6,584 bases of DNA from Pseudomonadota bacterium (GTDB taxonomy: Bacteria > Pseudomonadota > Alphaproteobacteria > Caulobacterales > Aquidulcibacteraceae). The position numbers and the translations under genes are program-made. Below, piece by piece: positions 1 through 6,549 of this stretch (positions within the stretch are counted from its first letter, which is position 1; every line of letters begins with the position of its first letter). The stretch covers positions 1-6,584 of the forward strand of contig JAEYPY010000271.1 in assembly GCA_023410295.1 (NCBI GenBank), in the 5' to 3' direction. The notes under the pieces are model-generated. The model had not been told where the DNA came from. It did not search any database and saw nothing but the letters and a program-made list of their open reading frames with translations.

Positions 1-1493
1 GTGAGCACGTCCATATCCACCTCTGCGTCCCAAAGCGGCAGCGAGAGGCAGAAGCGCCAGCCCGCTGCCTGTTGCGGCAGACGCGGGCGCAGCTGCGGAC
101 CATTCGCGCCTGCCTGCAAACCGAACAGCGTTTCGAGCGCAAGCGTATTTACAAGCCCGGTCCAGCCGACAAAGTCGGCGCCCGGCCCGCTACCCAGCGT
201 AATGCGTTTCCATTGATTGCCGCGTTTACGGAAGAGGTCTTTGGTCCCGTATGCGGTCGGATCGTAAAATTCATAGAAGTGGCCGCACTCGGCGTAAGTG
301 CGATAGACGCCGTCGCAAAGGCGAAACGCCAGCTCGGACGCCGCCGCATGCGCGCCGTAACGGCGCAAGCCCTCGATCACTGCGAACGCTGTATTCAGCC
401 AGACCGGTCCCCGCCACATGTCGCGCTCGAATTCCGGGTCGTTAAGCGCCACAGATGGGATGGGAATGAGCGTGTTGAAAGCCTCCGGCGAAAGAATGTG
501 AGCGATGAGCCGGCGGGCGCGCACGGAATCCGGCGCCCCTGCCCATAGAGGCAATAGCGAAGCCACGGTGCGAGACCGGATGAAGCGGCCTTCCTCCGTG
601 CGATCGAAATAAAGCCCGACCTCCTCATCCCACAGCAGCTCGTTCACCCGTTCGCGCAGCGCGTCGGCTTCATGCAGATAGCGCGCGGCTTCGCCCTCCC
701 TACCGAGCATCGCTGCGAACTCCGCCAGCGCCTCGCACTGCAGGATCATGTAGGCGCAGAGATCGGGCGCACCGATGCTGCGCGTGTCGCGCAAGCGGCG
801 TTCGTCGCGCGTGCCGAAGCGCGGTGCGTTCTCAACACCAGATTCGTAAGCGTGCGCCCAGGCGTAGAGCCCGTTCTCCAAGCGGCGGTTTTCGCGCATC
901 CACTGGTGATAGGAAACCAGCGCAGGGAAGCTCGCTTCCACCCAAGCGCGATACTGGCGCGGTTCCGCCACTTCTCGCAGGCGCGCCAGCGACCACGCAA
1001 TCAGCGGCGGCTGGGTGAACTTGGAACTGGTGAATTCCGACACGAAGTGCTGCAGCCGCGCGCCATCCCGGCCCTGGATCACCGCGTTCAACACGTCGAA
1101 CGCCACCGCCGGATCCCACCACTTCCACACCTGGGCGATGAAGGCGGAGTCCCAAAGGTAGACAGCGCGAAACGCCGGCGCCGGCCGCGCGTGACGGCAG
1201 GGCGAGAGTTCATCGGCATTGCGAAGATTGAGGAAGAGCGCCGCGTTCACCGCGGTGAAGCCGCGCGACCAGGCGGCGTTACGCGTATCGTCGCGTTCCT
1301 GCACCTCAAGCTCAGGCGGATGCGGTTCGATGCCCTTGGTGTGCAGAAGCGCGTGGGCGACGGTATCGGCGATCTTGCGATGGCGCGCGAGCAAGCGCGT
1401 CAGCACGATCTGCTCGAAGCTGAAGATCACGAGCCGCCGGAGCCGGTTGGCGCCGGCCCATAAGCGACGAAGGTGGAAGAGAATAGGGTTCAA
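1..1493 (-). CDS. GH63/mannosylglycerate hydrolase-like glycoside hydrolase, C-terminus cut by window edge
   Basis: At least 497 codons are open on the minus strand and no stop is reached before base 1. The translation fits the (alpha/alpha)6-barrel inverting glycosidases of the GH63 / MGH1-like group (mannosyl- and glucosylglycerate hydrolases, glucosidases, trehalase relatives). Counting from the TTG at 1493, the visible motifs are YLWDSAF (112-118, D115 the likely general acid), YESGVENAPRF (216-226, resembling the family SGxDNSPR motif with E in place of D), DMWRGPVW (358-365) and FYEFYDPTAYG (E408 the likely catalytic base), then a WTGLVNTLALETLFGL segment that closes the barrel. No signal peptide is evident, so the enzyme is probably cytoplasmic. 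The start is uncertain: I chose TTG at 1493 because GAGG lies 9 bases upstream (1503-1506). The in-frame GTG at 1430 is the alternative. The gene is divergent from the CtaG-like gene. The substrate cannot be read from the sequence. The family call is firm; the start and specificity are not. Confidence 0.85.
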   Translation of the reverse strand, partial: MNPILFHLRRLWAGANRLRRLVIFSFEQIVLTRLLARHRKIADTVAHALLHTKGIEPHPPELEVQERDDTRNAAWSRGFTAVNAALFLNLRNADELSPCRHARPAPAFRAVYLWDSAFIAQVWKWWDPAVAFDVLNAVIQGRDGARLQHFVSEFTSSKFTQPPLIAWSLARLREVAEPRQYRAWVEASFPALVSYHQWMRENRRLENGLYAWAHAYESGVENAPRFGTRDERRLRDTRSIGAPDLCAYMILQCEALAEFAAMLGREGEAARYLHEADALRERVNELLWDEEVGLYFDRTEEGRFIRSRTVASLLPLWAGAPDSVRARRLIAHILSPEAFNTLIPIPSVALNDPEFERDMWRGPVWLNTAFAVIEGLRRYGAHAAASELAFRLCDGVYRTYAECGHFYEFYDPTAYGTKDLFRKRGNQWKRITLGSGPGADFVGWTGLVNTLALETLFGLQAGANGPQLRPRLPQQAAGWRFCLSLPLWDAEVDMDVL

Positions 1494-1653
1494 TGGCGGT
1501 AGCCTCGGCCCGGGGCAGCGCACGGGAACAGTGCTTCTCGAACGCCCCACCTCCGCGAAAGTTCAGGCCCCGGCGCAGCCGCAAGCGGCGCTCGGCGCGA
1601 TTCGGGACAAGTGAGGTTGCAAGGGCGCCGTTTGTGCGCTTCGTGGTGCGCCC
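1494..1653. other. Divergent intergenic region
   Basis: These 160 bases separate the divergent hydrolase and CtaG-like genes, so they should carry promoters for both. I see no convincing -35/-10 pair, operator or RNA structure. GAGG at 1503-1506 (minus strand) is the probable ribosome binding site for the TTG start of the hydrolase. The ATG at 1654 has no strong Shine-Dalgarno sequence. Confidence 0.4.
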
Positions 1654-2520
1654 ATGCCGCTTCTCGCTCTGCTGCTCGCGCTCGTTTGGCCCACCGCGGC
1701 GCTGGCGCACGCCGGCGACGCGAACGAAGCGGGCTGGACCTTCACGCCAATCCTCGTGGTCCCCTTGCTGCTTTCCGGCGGGCTTTGGGCGATCGGCTTT
1801 TCCCGCCGCTGGCGGCGCAGCGATCTTGGCCGGCCAGCGCTGAAGCGCGAAGCGGCCTATTTCGTCAGCGGCTGGCTGGTGCTTACGCTCGCCATTGTCT
1901 CGCCGCTCCACGAAGCGGGCGAACGTTCGTTCACCGCGCACATGCTCGAGCACGAAATCCTGATGATGCTGGCCGCGCCCCTGCTCGCGCTCGCGCATCC
2001 TCTGCCGACGATGCTGTGGGGTGCGGCGCAGCCGTGGCGCGCCTGGATCGGCGCTCTGACAGCGGCGACGCTTGGATTCTGGCGCTGGCTCGCTTCGCCG
2101 GTTGTCGCCACGCTGCTGCAGGCTGCCGCGCTTTGGCTTTGGCATGCGCCGGCGCTCTTCAATCTCGCGCTCATTTATGACGGCTGGCACATCACCCAGC
2201 ATCTGAGCTTCATTTTCACGGCGCTGATCTTCTGGGGCGCGATGTTGGATAAGCGGCGCGACATCGGCTCGCGCGCGCTTTGCCTCTTCTTGACCTCGAT
2301 CGTGAGCGGCGTGCTCGGGGCGATGATGTCGTTCTCCGAGAGCCCGTGGTATGCGCCGTACGCCGCGCTCGGGCTGACGCCGCAGGGACTGACGCCGGCG
2401 CAAGATCAGCAACTCGCGGGACTCTTGATGTGGGTGCCGGGCGGCTTCGTGCACGCGGCGGCGGCGCTGCTGCTCATCGCGCCGATGCTGCGCAGCGAAG
2501 CACGCAGCGATGCTGGCTAG
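1654..2520 (+). CDS. CtaG/Caa3-family cytochrome c oxidase assembly protein, multi-pass membrane
   Basis: This 288-residue membrane protein belongs to the CtaG_Caa3 family (first described in Bacillus as the caa3 oxidase factor CtaG). It is distinct from the Cox11-type CtaG of alphaproteobacteria. Members are linked to assembly or copper loading of haem-copper oxidases. Residues 1-18 look like a signal sequence or first hydrophobic segment ending in ALA. Further membrane spans lie near 30-50, 67-84, 98-116, 148-163, 179-198, 207-227 and 254-277. Family hallmarks are SPLHEAGE (83-90), HMLEHEILMMLAAPLL (96-111), WHAPALFNLAL (163-173), HITQHLSF (179-186) and DQQLAGLLMWVPGG (251-264). Conserved histidines H96, H100, H179 and H183 could bind metal. 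ATG 1654 is the only usable start, because an in-frame stop lies at 1612-1614 with no start codon between, though its ribosome binding site is weak. No oxidase genes are visible, so its partner must lie elsewhere. The family call is firm; the function is by homology. Confidence 0.9.
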   Translation: MPLLALLLALVWPTAALAHAGDANEAGWTFTPILVVPLLLSGGLWAIGFSRRWRRSDLGRPALKREAAYFVSGWLVLTLAIVSPLHEAGERSFTAHMLEHEILMMLAAPLLALAHPLPTMLWGAAQPWRAWIGALTAATLGFWRWLASPVVATLLQAAALWLWHAPALFNLALIYDGWHITQHLSFIFTALIFWGAMLDKRRDIGSRALCLFLTSIVSGVLGAMMSFSESPWYAPYAALGLTPQGLTPAQDQQLAGLLMWVPGGFVHAAAALLLIAPMLRSEARSDAG

Positions 2521-3191
2521 ACTTGGCCCGTCACCGGCACCAGCGCGCCGGTAATTGCGCGCGCCTGGTCTGAAGCGAGAAACAGCATCACGCGCGCCAG
2601 GTCCGCCGGCTGAACCCATTTCGACGCGTCGGCTTTGGGCATGTCAGCGCGGTTTTGCGCTGTGTCGATAATCGATGGCAGCACGGCGTTGACGCGCACC
2701 TTGCCCTTGAGTTCAGCCGCCATACTCTCAGTCAGCTTCATCACTGCTTGCTTCGAAGCAGTGTACGCGCCCATGCCAGCATCGGCCTTGAGCGCGCTCG
2801 CGGCGGCGACATTGACGATGGCGCCGCCAGTTTCGATCAGATGCGGCAGCGCCGCTTTGCTGGCCGCGAGCGCTGTTTTGAGATTAAGCGCGAACATGCG
2901 CTCCCAGGTGGCGATCTCACCTTGATCGACGCGCTCCCAGACAAAGCCGCCGGCAATGTTGAGCAGCGCATCGATGCGCCCGGTATGTGCGCGTACCGCC
3001 GCCAGCGCGCGCTCAGCGGCTGCGAAGTCGGCGACATCGACCGCGATGGCGAGTTCACGCGGCGTGATGTTTTGCTCGCCCACACGCCGGCCAAGCATGG
3101 CGATGTCAGCGCCTTGCGCCTTGGCCAGTTCCGCTGCGGCGCGGCCGAGCACGCCGAAAGCTCCGGTGATGACGACGGTTTTGCCGCGCAT
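2517..3191 (-). CDS. Short-chain dehydrogenase/reductase (SDR), NAD(P)-dependent
   Basis: This is a 224-residue classical SDR with a Rossmann fold. The cofactor motif TGAFGVLG is at 9-16, NIAGG (an NNAG variant) at 78-82, the structural N at 103, and the catalytic set at S132, Y143 and K147 (YTASK). The C-terminal part, with LPSIIDTAQNR (171-181), KWVQPADLA (191-199) and ITGALVPVTG (213-222), is complete. R35 and R36 after the second strand hint at NADP(H) preference (inference). The AGG at 80-82 and nearby tryptophan recall quinonoid dihydropteridine reductase-like SDRs, but the substrate cannot be assigned; FabG-like is the other option. The start is ATG 3191, with AGGAGG at 3196-3201; an in-frame upstream start at 3254 lacks support. 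The gene converges on the CtaG-like gene and shares its CTAG stop. It lies 143 bases downstream of the LytTR regulator on the same strand. Confidence 0.92.
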   Translation of the reverse strand: MRGKTVVITGAFGVLGRAAAELAKAQGADIAMLGRRVGEQNITPRELAIAVDVADFAAAERALAAVRAHTGRIDALLNIAGGFVWERVDQGEIATWERMFALNLKTALAASKAALPHLIETGGAIVNVAAASALKADAGMGAYTASKQAVMKLTESMAAELKGKVRVNAVLPSIIDTAQNRADMPKADASKWVQPADLARVMLFLASDQARAITGALVPVTGQV

Positions 3192-3334
3192 GACGCCTCC
3201 TGGAGCCGTTCTAGCGCGCGCCGCGCCTGCATCCAAACGCCGGCCATCCGGCATCCAGGGTGTGACGAGACGTTCTCGTCTGCCTTTATGCCTTTCCTTG
3301 GCGCGGCGGCCTTCCGGGGCCGCCCGCTCTTTCT
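3192..3334. other. Intergenic gap between the LytTR regulator and SDR genes, with inverted repeats
   Basis: This 143-base gap holds three inverted repeats. One is a 5-bp stem at 3239-3252 (GCCGG ccat CCGGC). The second is a perfect 7-bp stem with a 3-base loop at 3264-3280 (GACGAGA cgt TCTCGTC). The third is a 7-bp G/C stem at 3305-3324 (loop TTCCGG), 10 bases from the regulator's stop codon. None has a T-tract on the minus strand, where a terminator of the regulator operon would need it. Attenuation, an operator for the SDR gene or transcript-end stabilisation are all possible. Confidence 0.4.
3196..3201 (-). promoter_or_regulatory. Ribosome binding site deciding the SDR start
   Basis: A perfect AGGAGG on the minus strand sits 4 bases before ATG 3191. 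It places the SDR start there and excludes the 21-residue extension from 3254. Confidence 0.8.
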
Positions 3335-4129
3335 TCAGCTACGAGCCTTCATTTCGTGCATGACGCGCTGGGCGTAGGCGCGGCTGACCGGCACTTCGTC
3401 GCCGCTTTCCAGTACCGCCATGAGGCGCCCGTTAGGATCGCGGCGCACGGATTTTAGGCGCTTCCAGTTCACGAACGCCGAGCGGTGGACGCGCAGCATC
3501 GTGTCGGGATCGAGCTTTTCCTCGAGGTTCGACATGGTCTCGCGATGCAGCAGCGTGCGCCCTTCCCAATAGAGCCGCACATAGTCGCGTTCAGCTTCGA
3601 TGCGCTCCACCTCCGCCACCGGCACGCGCAGGAAGCGGCCGCGATCGCGGATCCAGAATTCTTTTTCGTAACGCACGCCGTCGCGGTCGTTGGCTTCCTT
3701 GCGCAAGGCTTCGAGCACGGCCTGCAGCTCTTCGGCGCGCCTGCCCGCGTCCTTAGCGGCGCGCCGCTCACGCGCACGCTCCAATGCCGAGGCCAGCCGC
3801 TCGAACTCCACCGGCTTCAGCAGATAATCGACCGCCGAGGTCTGAAAGGCTTGCAAGGCGTAGGTCTCGAACGCCGACACAAAGATCACCGCCGGCCCGC
3901 CAGCGTCCTCCACGGCATTCGCGACTTCAAAGCCGTCGGCGAGCGGCATCTTGATGTCGAGCAGCACGACATCAGGTCGCAGATCGCGCATCTGCGTAAT
4001 CGCCTGCGCGCCATCGCTGGCCGCGCCCACAATCTCGACATCCGGAATATCCTGCAGCGCCAGCTTGATGCGGCGCAGCGCTAACGGCTCGTCGTCAGCT
4101 AAGAGCAGGCGCAGTGGTTGTGCCGACAC
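3335..4129 (-). CDS. LytTR-family response regulator (LytR/AlgR type)
   Basis: This is a 264-residue two-component regulator. The receiver domain covers about 5-118, with acidic pair D12/D13, phospho-acceptor D58 in VVLLDIKMP, switch S85 and K105 in YLLKPVEF. A charged helical linker (about 116-150) leads to a LytTR DNA-binding domain at about 157-260, with FLRVPVAEVERIEAERDYV, LHRETMSNLEEKL and RVHRSAFVN recognisable. The family binds direct repeats as dimers and activates transcription. The start is GTG 4129, preceded by GGAGGA at 4135-4140 and giving MSAQPLRLLLADDE. The longer ORF reaching 4462 only shadows the kinase gene in another frame. The ribosome binding site and first 35 bases lie inside the end of the kinase gene, so translation is probably coupled. 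The partner is the kinase at 4095-5231. The target genes are unknown. Confidence 0.93.
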   Translation of the reverse strand: MSAQPLRLLLADDEPLALRRIKLALQDIPDVEIVGAASDGAQAITQMRDLRPDVVLLDIKMPLADGFEVANAVEDAGGPAVIFVSAFETYALQAFQTSAVDYLLKPVEFERLASALERARERRAAKDAGRRAEELQAVLEALRKEANDRDGVRYEKEFWIRDRGRFLRVPVAEVERIEAERDYVRLYWEGRTLLHRETMSNLEEKLDPDTMLRVHRSAFVNWKRLKSVRRDPNGRLMAVLESGDEVPVSRAYAQRVMHEMKARS

Positions 4130-5231
4130 GGTCTTCCTCCAGAGGCAACCAGATTTCCACGCGACACCCGTTCGGCTCGCGATTGCGCGCAAGAAGGCCG
4201 GCGCGCGCGCCGTAGATGAGCTCAAGACGCTCGCGTGCGTTGGCGAGACCAACGCCGCGCCGGCGGCGCGGATCGCCCTCCGGCGGCATGCCTGGGCCAT
4301 CGTCTTCGATAATGATGCGCAGCGTGTCGCCTTCACGGCGCGCAGCGACGTCGATGCTGCCGCCCTCGGTACGCGGGCTGATCGCGTACTTGATCGCGTT
4401 TTCGAGGATCGGCTGCAGGATGAGGCTCGGCAGCCGCGCGCGCTCAAGGCCCGGCTCCACATCGAACTTGACCTTGAGCTTGTCGTCGAAACGTGTGCGC
4501 TCGATCTCGAGATACTTGCGCTGCGCTTCGAGTTCGGCGCTCAGGTCTGCGAGCTCGGTCGGCTGGCGGTCGAGCGAATATCGCAGAAAGCCCGCAAGAC
4601 GCAGGATCATGTTCTCGGCCTGCTCGTTGCGCTTCTCTAGCACCAGCGTCGAAATCGCATTCAGTGTGTTGAACAGGAAGTGCGGATTGATCTGGTAGTG
4701 CAGCATCCTGAGCTGCGCGTCGTAGGCGAGAGATTGCGCGCGGGCGACGGCGCGCTGTTGCGCCATAGTCTCGAAATGATAGCCGAGCAGCGCTTGGGTC
4801 AGTCCCCAGAGCGGCAGCGCCCAGCCGAACTGGAAGAAGTAGATCACGAACGGATAGGGCTCGGGCGCAAAGCCGGCGAGCGCGAGCGGCCAGGCCTGCT
4901 CGCCCCATTGCGTGATTGGCGCAAGCGCGATGGCGCCTAGCACCAGCGCCAGGTTGCGCGCCCAATTGGAGCGGTTGGCGCGAATGCCGGCGATCAGCGC
5001 AAGCAGCGCGCCGGTGAGCGCAAAATAGGTGGCGACCACCAGGACGCGGTTGGCGAGATAGGGAAAGTCGCTGGCGTCCTGGGGAGGGTCGGCCGCGGCC
5101 GCGGCGGTGCGGATGGCGAGATAGAGCAGCCAAAAACCGACATGCGCGCTCCAGCGCGTCCACGCCGGATGATCGAGGAGACCTCTCCCCGCGCGCATCG
5201 CGCGCATACCCTCGTCTTCGCCACGTGCCAT
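4095..5231 (-). CDS. LytS/YehU-type membrane sensor histidine kinase
   Basis: This is a 378-residue kinase. Four or so hydrophobic segments (about 30-43, 63-83, 92-105, 126-148) form a membrane sensor with little extracytoplasmic sequence. A short coiled linker leads to the His_kinase domain typical of LytTR partners: QINPHFLFNTLNAIS (180-194, H184 the phospho-acceptor). The HATPase domain follows, with N box LQPILENAIKYA (272-283, N278), G1 box EDDGPGMP (309-316) and G2 box RGVGLANARERL (325-336). An alanine run (43-47), encoded by alternating GCG/GCC codons, follows the first membrane segment. The start is uncertain: ATG 5231 has AGG 8 bases upstream; GTG 5234 and ATGs at 5207 and 5198 are alternatives that change only the cytoplasmic N-terminus. 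The last 35 bases overlap the regulator gene, so the two form an operon. The signal is unknown. Confidence 0.93.
   Translation of the reverse strand: MARGEDEGMRAMRAGRGLLDHPAWTRWSAHVGFWLLYLAIRTAAAAADPPQDASDFPYLANRVLVVATYFALTGALLALIAGIRANRSNWARNLALVLGAIALAPITQWGEQAWPLALAGFAPEPYPFVIYFFQFGWALPLWGLTQALLGYHFETMAQQRAVARAQSLAYDAQLRMLHYQINPHFLFNTLNAISTLVLEKRNEQAENMILRLAGFLRYSLDRQPTELADLSAELEAQRKYLEIERTRFDDKLKVKFDVEPGLERARLPSLILQPILENAIKYAISPRTEGGSIDVAARREGDTLRIIIEDDGPGMPPEGDPRRRRGVGLANARERLELIYGARAGLLARNREPNGCRVEIWLPLEEDRVGTTTAPALS
4135..4140 (-). promoter_or_regulatory. Ribosome binding site for the LytTR regulator inside the kinase gene
   Basis: GGAGGA on the minus strand lies 5 bases before the GTG at 4129. 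It settles the regulator start and falls within the kinase codons for E365-E366-D367. Confidence 0.75.
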
Positions 5232-5284
5232 CACGCCAGCCTAGCGACGCGGCGCCCCTCCCGCGCAGGTGCGGTGCAGTGGAC

Positions 5285-5314
5285 GCCGTTCGTCGTACTA
5301 TTCGGTCGCTTCGT
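5285..5314 (+). promoter_or_regulatory. Candidate LytTR-type direct repeat upstream of the kinase gene
   Basis: Two 9-base boxes, GCCGTTCGT (5285-5293) and TCGCTTCGT (5306-5314), start 21 bases apart, about two helical turns. LytTR regulators typically bind two 9-bp direct repeats with about 12 bases between. From memory of the family consensus (W-M-M-G-T-T-N-R-K), the first box fits all but one position and the second misses two. The boxes lie 54-83 bases before the kinase start, where autoregulation would be expected. Chance occurrence in a GC-rich leader is a real possibility. Confidence 0.3.
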
Positions 5315-5432
5315 CGCGCCAAACAGCGCTTCTAAGCCCATGACACGCCAGCGATTTTTCGAGCCCGACGCAAGCGCAAAAGCCAGCGCCACGAACACAA
5401 ATCTGAGAGGGTGTTAGTGATGTCAGCGCTGA

Positions 5433-6428
5433 TTAAGACCTGTGCGCGCGGCGGGCGGCGCGGTTGGCGCGGAGTTTTTCGAGGAAGGCGGCGAACTCGG
5501 GGTCTTCCATTTTCCAGGTCGGGCGGACGGTGGAGAGACCAAGCGTGTCGAGGATCAGCTTTTCGTTGGCTTCGACGAAGCCGATGTAGGTCTGGCGCTC
5601 GTCGGGGTTATGGTCCGTCCGCCAGCCGCGAACATCGGCGCGGCGTTGGCGGAATTGGCGGACGAACTCATCGGTATGACGCGCATGATCGCGCGCGGCG
5701 GTCTTGGCGCGGCGTTCCAGAATTTTCGCGACCTCGCGCTGGCGCGGCGATCCGCGCTCGGCGCGATAGACGGCGCCAAAGCTAACGCCGAAATCTCCCG
5801 CGCCGACGAGCACGGGGATCGACTTCGGCAGACCGTGCTTGTCGAGATCGCGCTTGATGGCGTGATGGATGCGAAAAGCCACGTACCACTTGGCGGCGGT
5901 GACGCCGGCGAAATCGGCTGGCGGCGAAGCGCGATCGAACGCATTCCAGTGAAGGCTCGGAGAAGCGCGCAGCGCGCGATAGATCGAGCTGAGACCGCTG
6001 AGCATAAGCGGTCGCGTCGCGAGCGCCGCGAACGCGAGTCCTTCGCCGTGATGATGCGGCTCGAGCAGCGCCTGCAGTTTTGCGTCGCCGCCATCAAAGC
6101 GCGGGCCCGTGTAATAGCCCGTCTGCAGTGCCGGTTCAGGTCCGTCGCCATGGCCCGAGAGATGAATGCCCAACGCGGTGATGCGCAGGCCGCGGCGCGC
6201 ATGCAGCTCAAAATCGGCGAAGAGGTCATCCCAACCCTCGAGACCGACATAACGATCCGCAATGGCGTGGCAGAGCCGATAATAGTGGCCGCCGGCGGCG
6301 CGCAGCGCTGCAAGGAAGAAAGCGTTCGCGCGTTTGTAATCGCCGGCGCGGATCAGCGCGGCCGCTTCGGTGTCGAAGGCGTCGCGGCCTTCGCGCGTGG
6401 CGAGCGAGGCGCCTTGTCGTGCGAACAT
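5433..6428 (-). CDS. Protein of unknown function, soluble, 331 residues
   Basis: I do not recognise this family. The reading frame is complete and well supported: GGGAGGAG at 6437-6444 lies 8 bases before ATG 6428, and the frame shows the G/C third-position bias of its neighbours. There is no signal peptide and no membrane segment. Residues 20-60 are helical and TPR-like in feel (AAALIRAGDYKRANAFFLAAL). A central part holds RITALGIHLSGHGDG (82-96), a GYYTGPRFDGGD segment (104-115) and a histidine cluster EPHHHGEG (123-130). KSIPVLVGAGDFGVSFGAV (202-220) looks like buried strand and loop. The C-terminal third is very basic and charged (SPRQREVAKILERRAKTAARDH onward, ending RANRAARRAHRS) and could contact nucleic acid or membrane lipid, which is speculation. 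It stands alone, 201 bases ahead of the kinase gene and just downstream of a tRNA gene and its terminator. Confidence 0.8.
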   Translation of the reverse strand: MFARQGASLATREGRDAFDTEAAALIRAGDYKRANAFFLAALRAAGGHYYRLCHAIADRYVGLEGWDDLFADFELHARRGLRITALGIHLSGHGDGPEPALQTGYYTGPRFDGGDAKLQALLEPHHHGEGLAFAALATRPLMLSGLSSIYRALRASPSLHWNAFDRASPPADFAGVTAAKWYVAFRIHHAIKRDLDKHGLPKSIPVLVGAGDFGVSFGAVYRAERGSPRQREVAKILERRAKTAARDHARHTDEFVRQFRQRRADVRGWRTDHNPDERQTYIGFVEANEKLILDTLGLSTVRPTWKMEDPEFAAFLEKLRANRAARRAHRS

Positions 6429-6436
6429 GGCGCGTG

Positions 6437-6444
6437 CTCCTCCC
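6437..6444 (-). promoter_or_regulatory. Ribosome binding site for the unknown 331-residue protein
   Basis: GGGAGGAG on the minus strand, 8 bases before ATG 6428, fixes that start and supports the ORF as a real gene. Confidence 0.75.
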
Positions 6445-6501
6445 GCGTTATCGAAGCGCGGAGTTTAGCAAGACGAGTTTAAACGATCGTGCGCCGACAG
6501 A

Positions 6502-6533
6502 AGAAAAGGCCCCGCCGTCGCCGGCGGGGCCTG
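6502..6533 (-). terminator. Rho-independent terminator of the tRNA gene
   Basis: Read on the minus strand, an 11-bp perfect G/C-rich stem (6507-6517 with 6522-6532, led by AGGCCCCGCCG) with a 4-base loop is followed by TTTTCTT. The T-tract lies only on the minus-strand side, so it terminates the leftward transcript coming from the tRNA, 17 bases after its CCA end. It also insulates the unknown gene downstream, which then needs its own promoter in the roughly 70 bases between. Confidence 0.9.
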
Positions 6534-6549
6534 ATCGAATGCGCTTTTT

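Noticed and set aside
672..1463. Long plus-strand ORF of 263 codons
   Set aside because: It lies antisense to the glycoside hydrolase, whose translation carries clear family motifs. The plus-strand product is Arg/His-rich low-information sequence typical of a GC-rich shadow frame.
1312..2619. 435-codon minus-strand ORF
   Set aside because: It crosses the start of the hydrolase, the intergenic region and the whole CtaG-like gene on the opposite strand. Its Arg/Gln/Pro-rich product has no recognisable domain.
3305..3336. G/C hairpin followed by a pyrimidine tract, read as a plus-strand terminator
   Set aside because: The CTCTTTCTTC tract lies on the plus strand, where no gene arrives: the CtaG-like gene ended about 800 bases earlier. 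The minus-strand transcript would have no T-tract, so I did not call a terminator.
4130..4462. 111-codon N-terminal extension of the response regulator frame
   Set aside because: It overlaps the kinase HATPase domain in another frame. The receiver domain begins right after GTG 4129, which has its own ribosome binding site.
5381..5396. Sigma-54-like TGGC...TTGC element in the kinase leader
   Set aside because: The GG and GC dinucleotides are one base too far apart for the strict spacing of sigma-54 promoters.
5423..5432. Palindrome TCAGCGCTGA just after the stop of the unknown protein
   Set aside because: Without a spacer it forms at most a 3-bp stem, and there is no T-tract, so it is not a convincing terminator.
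5442..6482. 346-codon plus-strand ORF opposite the unknown protein
   Set aside because: The minus-strand ORF has a strong ribosome binding site and a more protein-like composition, with aromatic residues, buried stretches and a terminal charged helix. The plus-strand one has no such site and low-complexity Ala/Arg/Gly content.
6477..6484. GTTTAAAC palindrome upstream of the unknown gene
   Set aside because: It is a single short AT palindrome without a partner copy or known regulator context. It may simply be part of the AT-richer promoter region.
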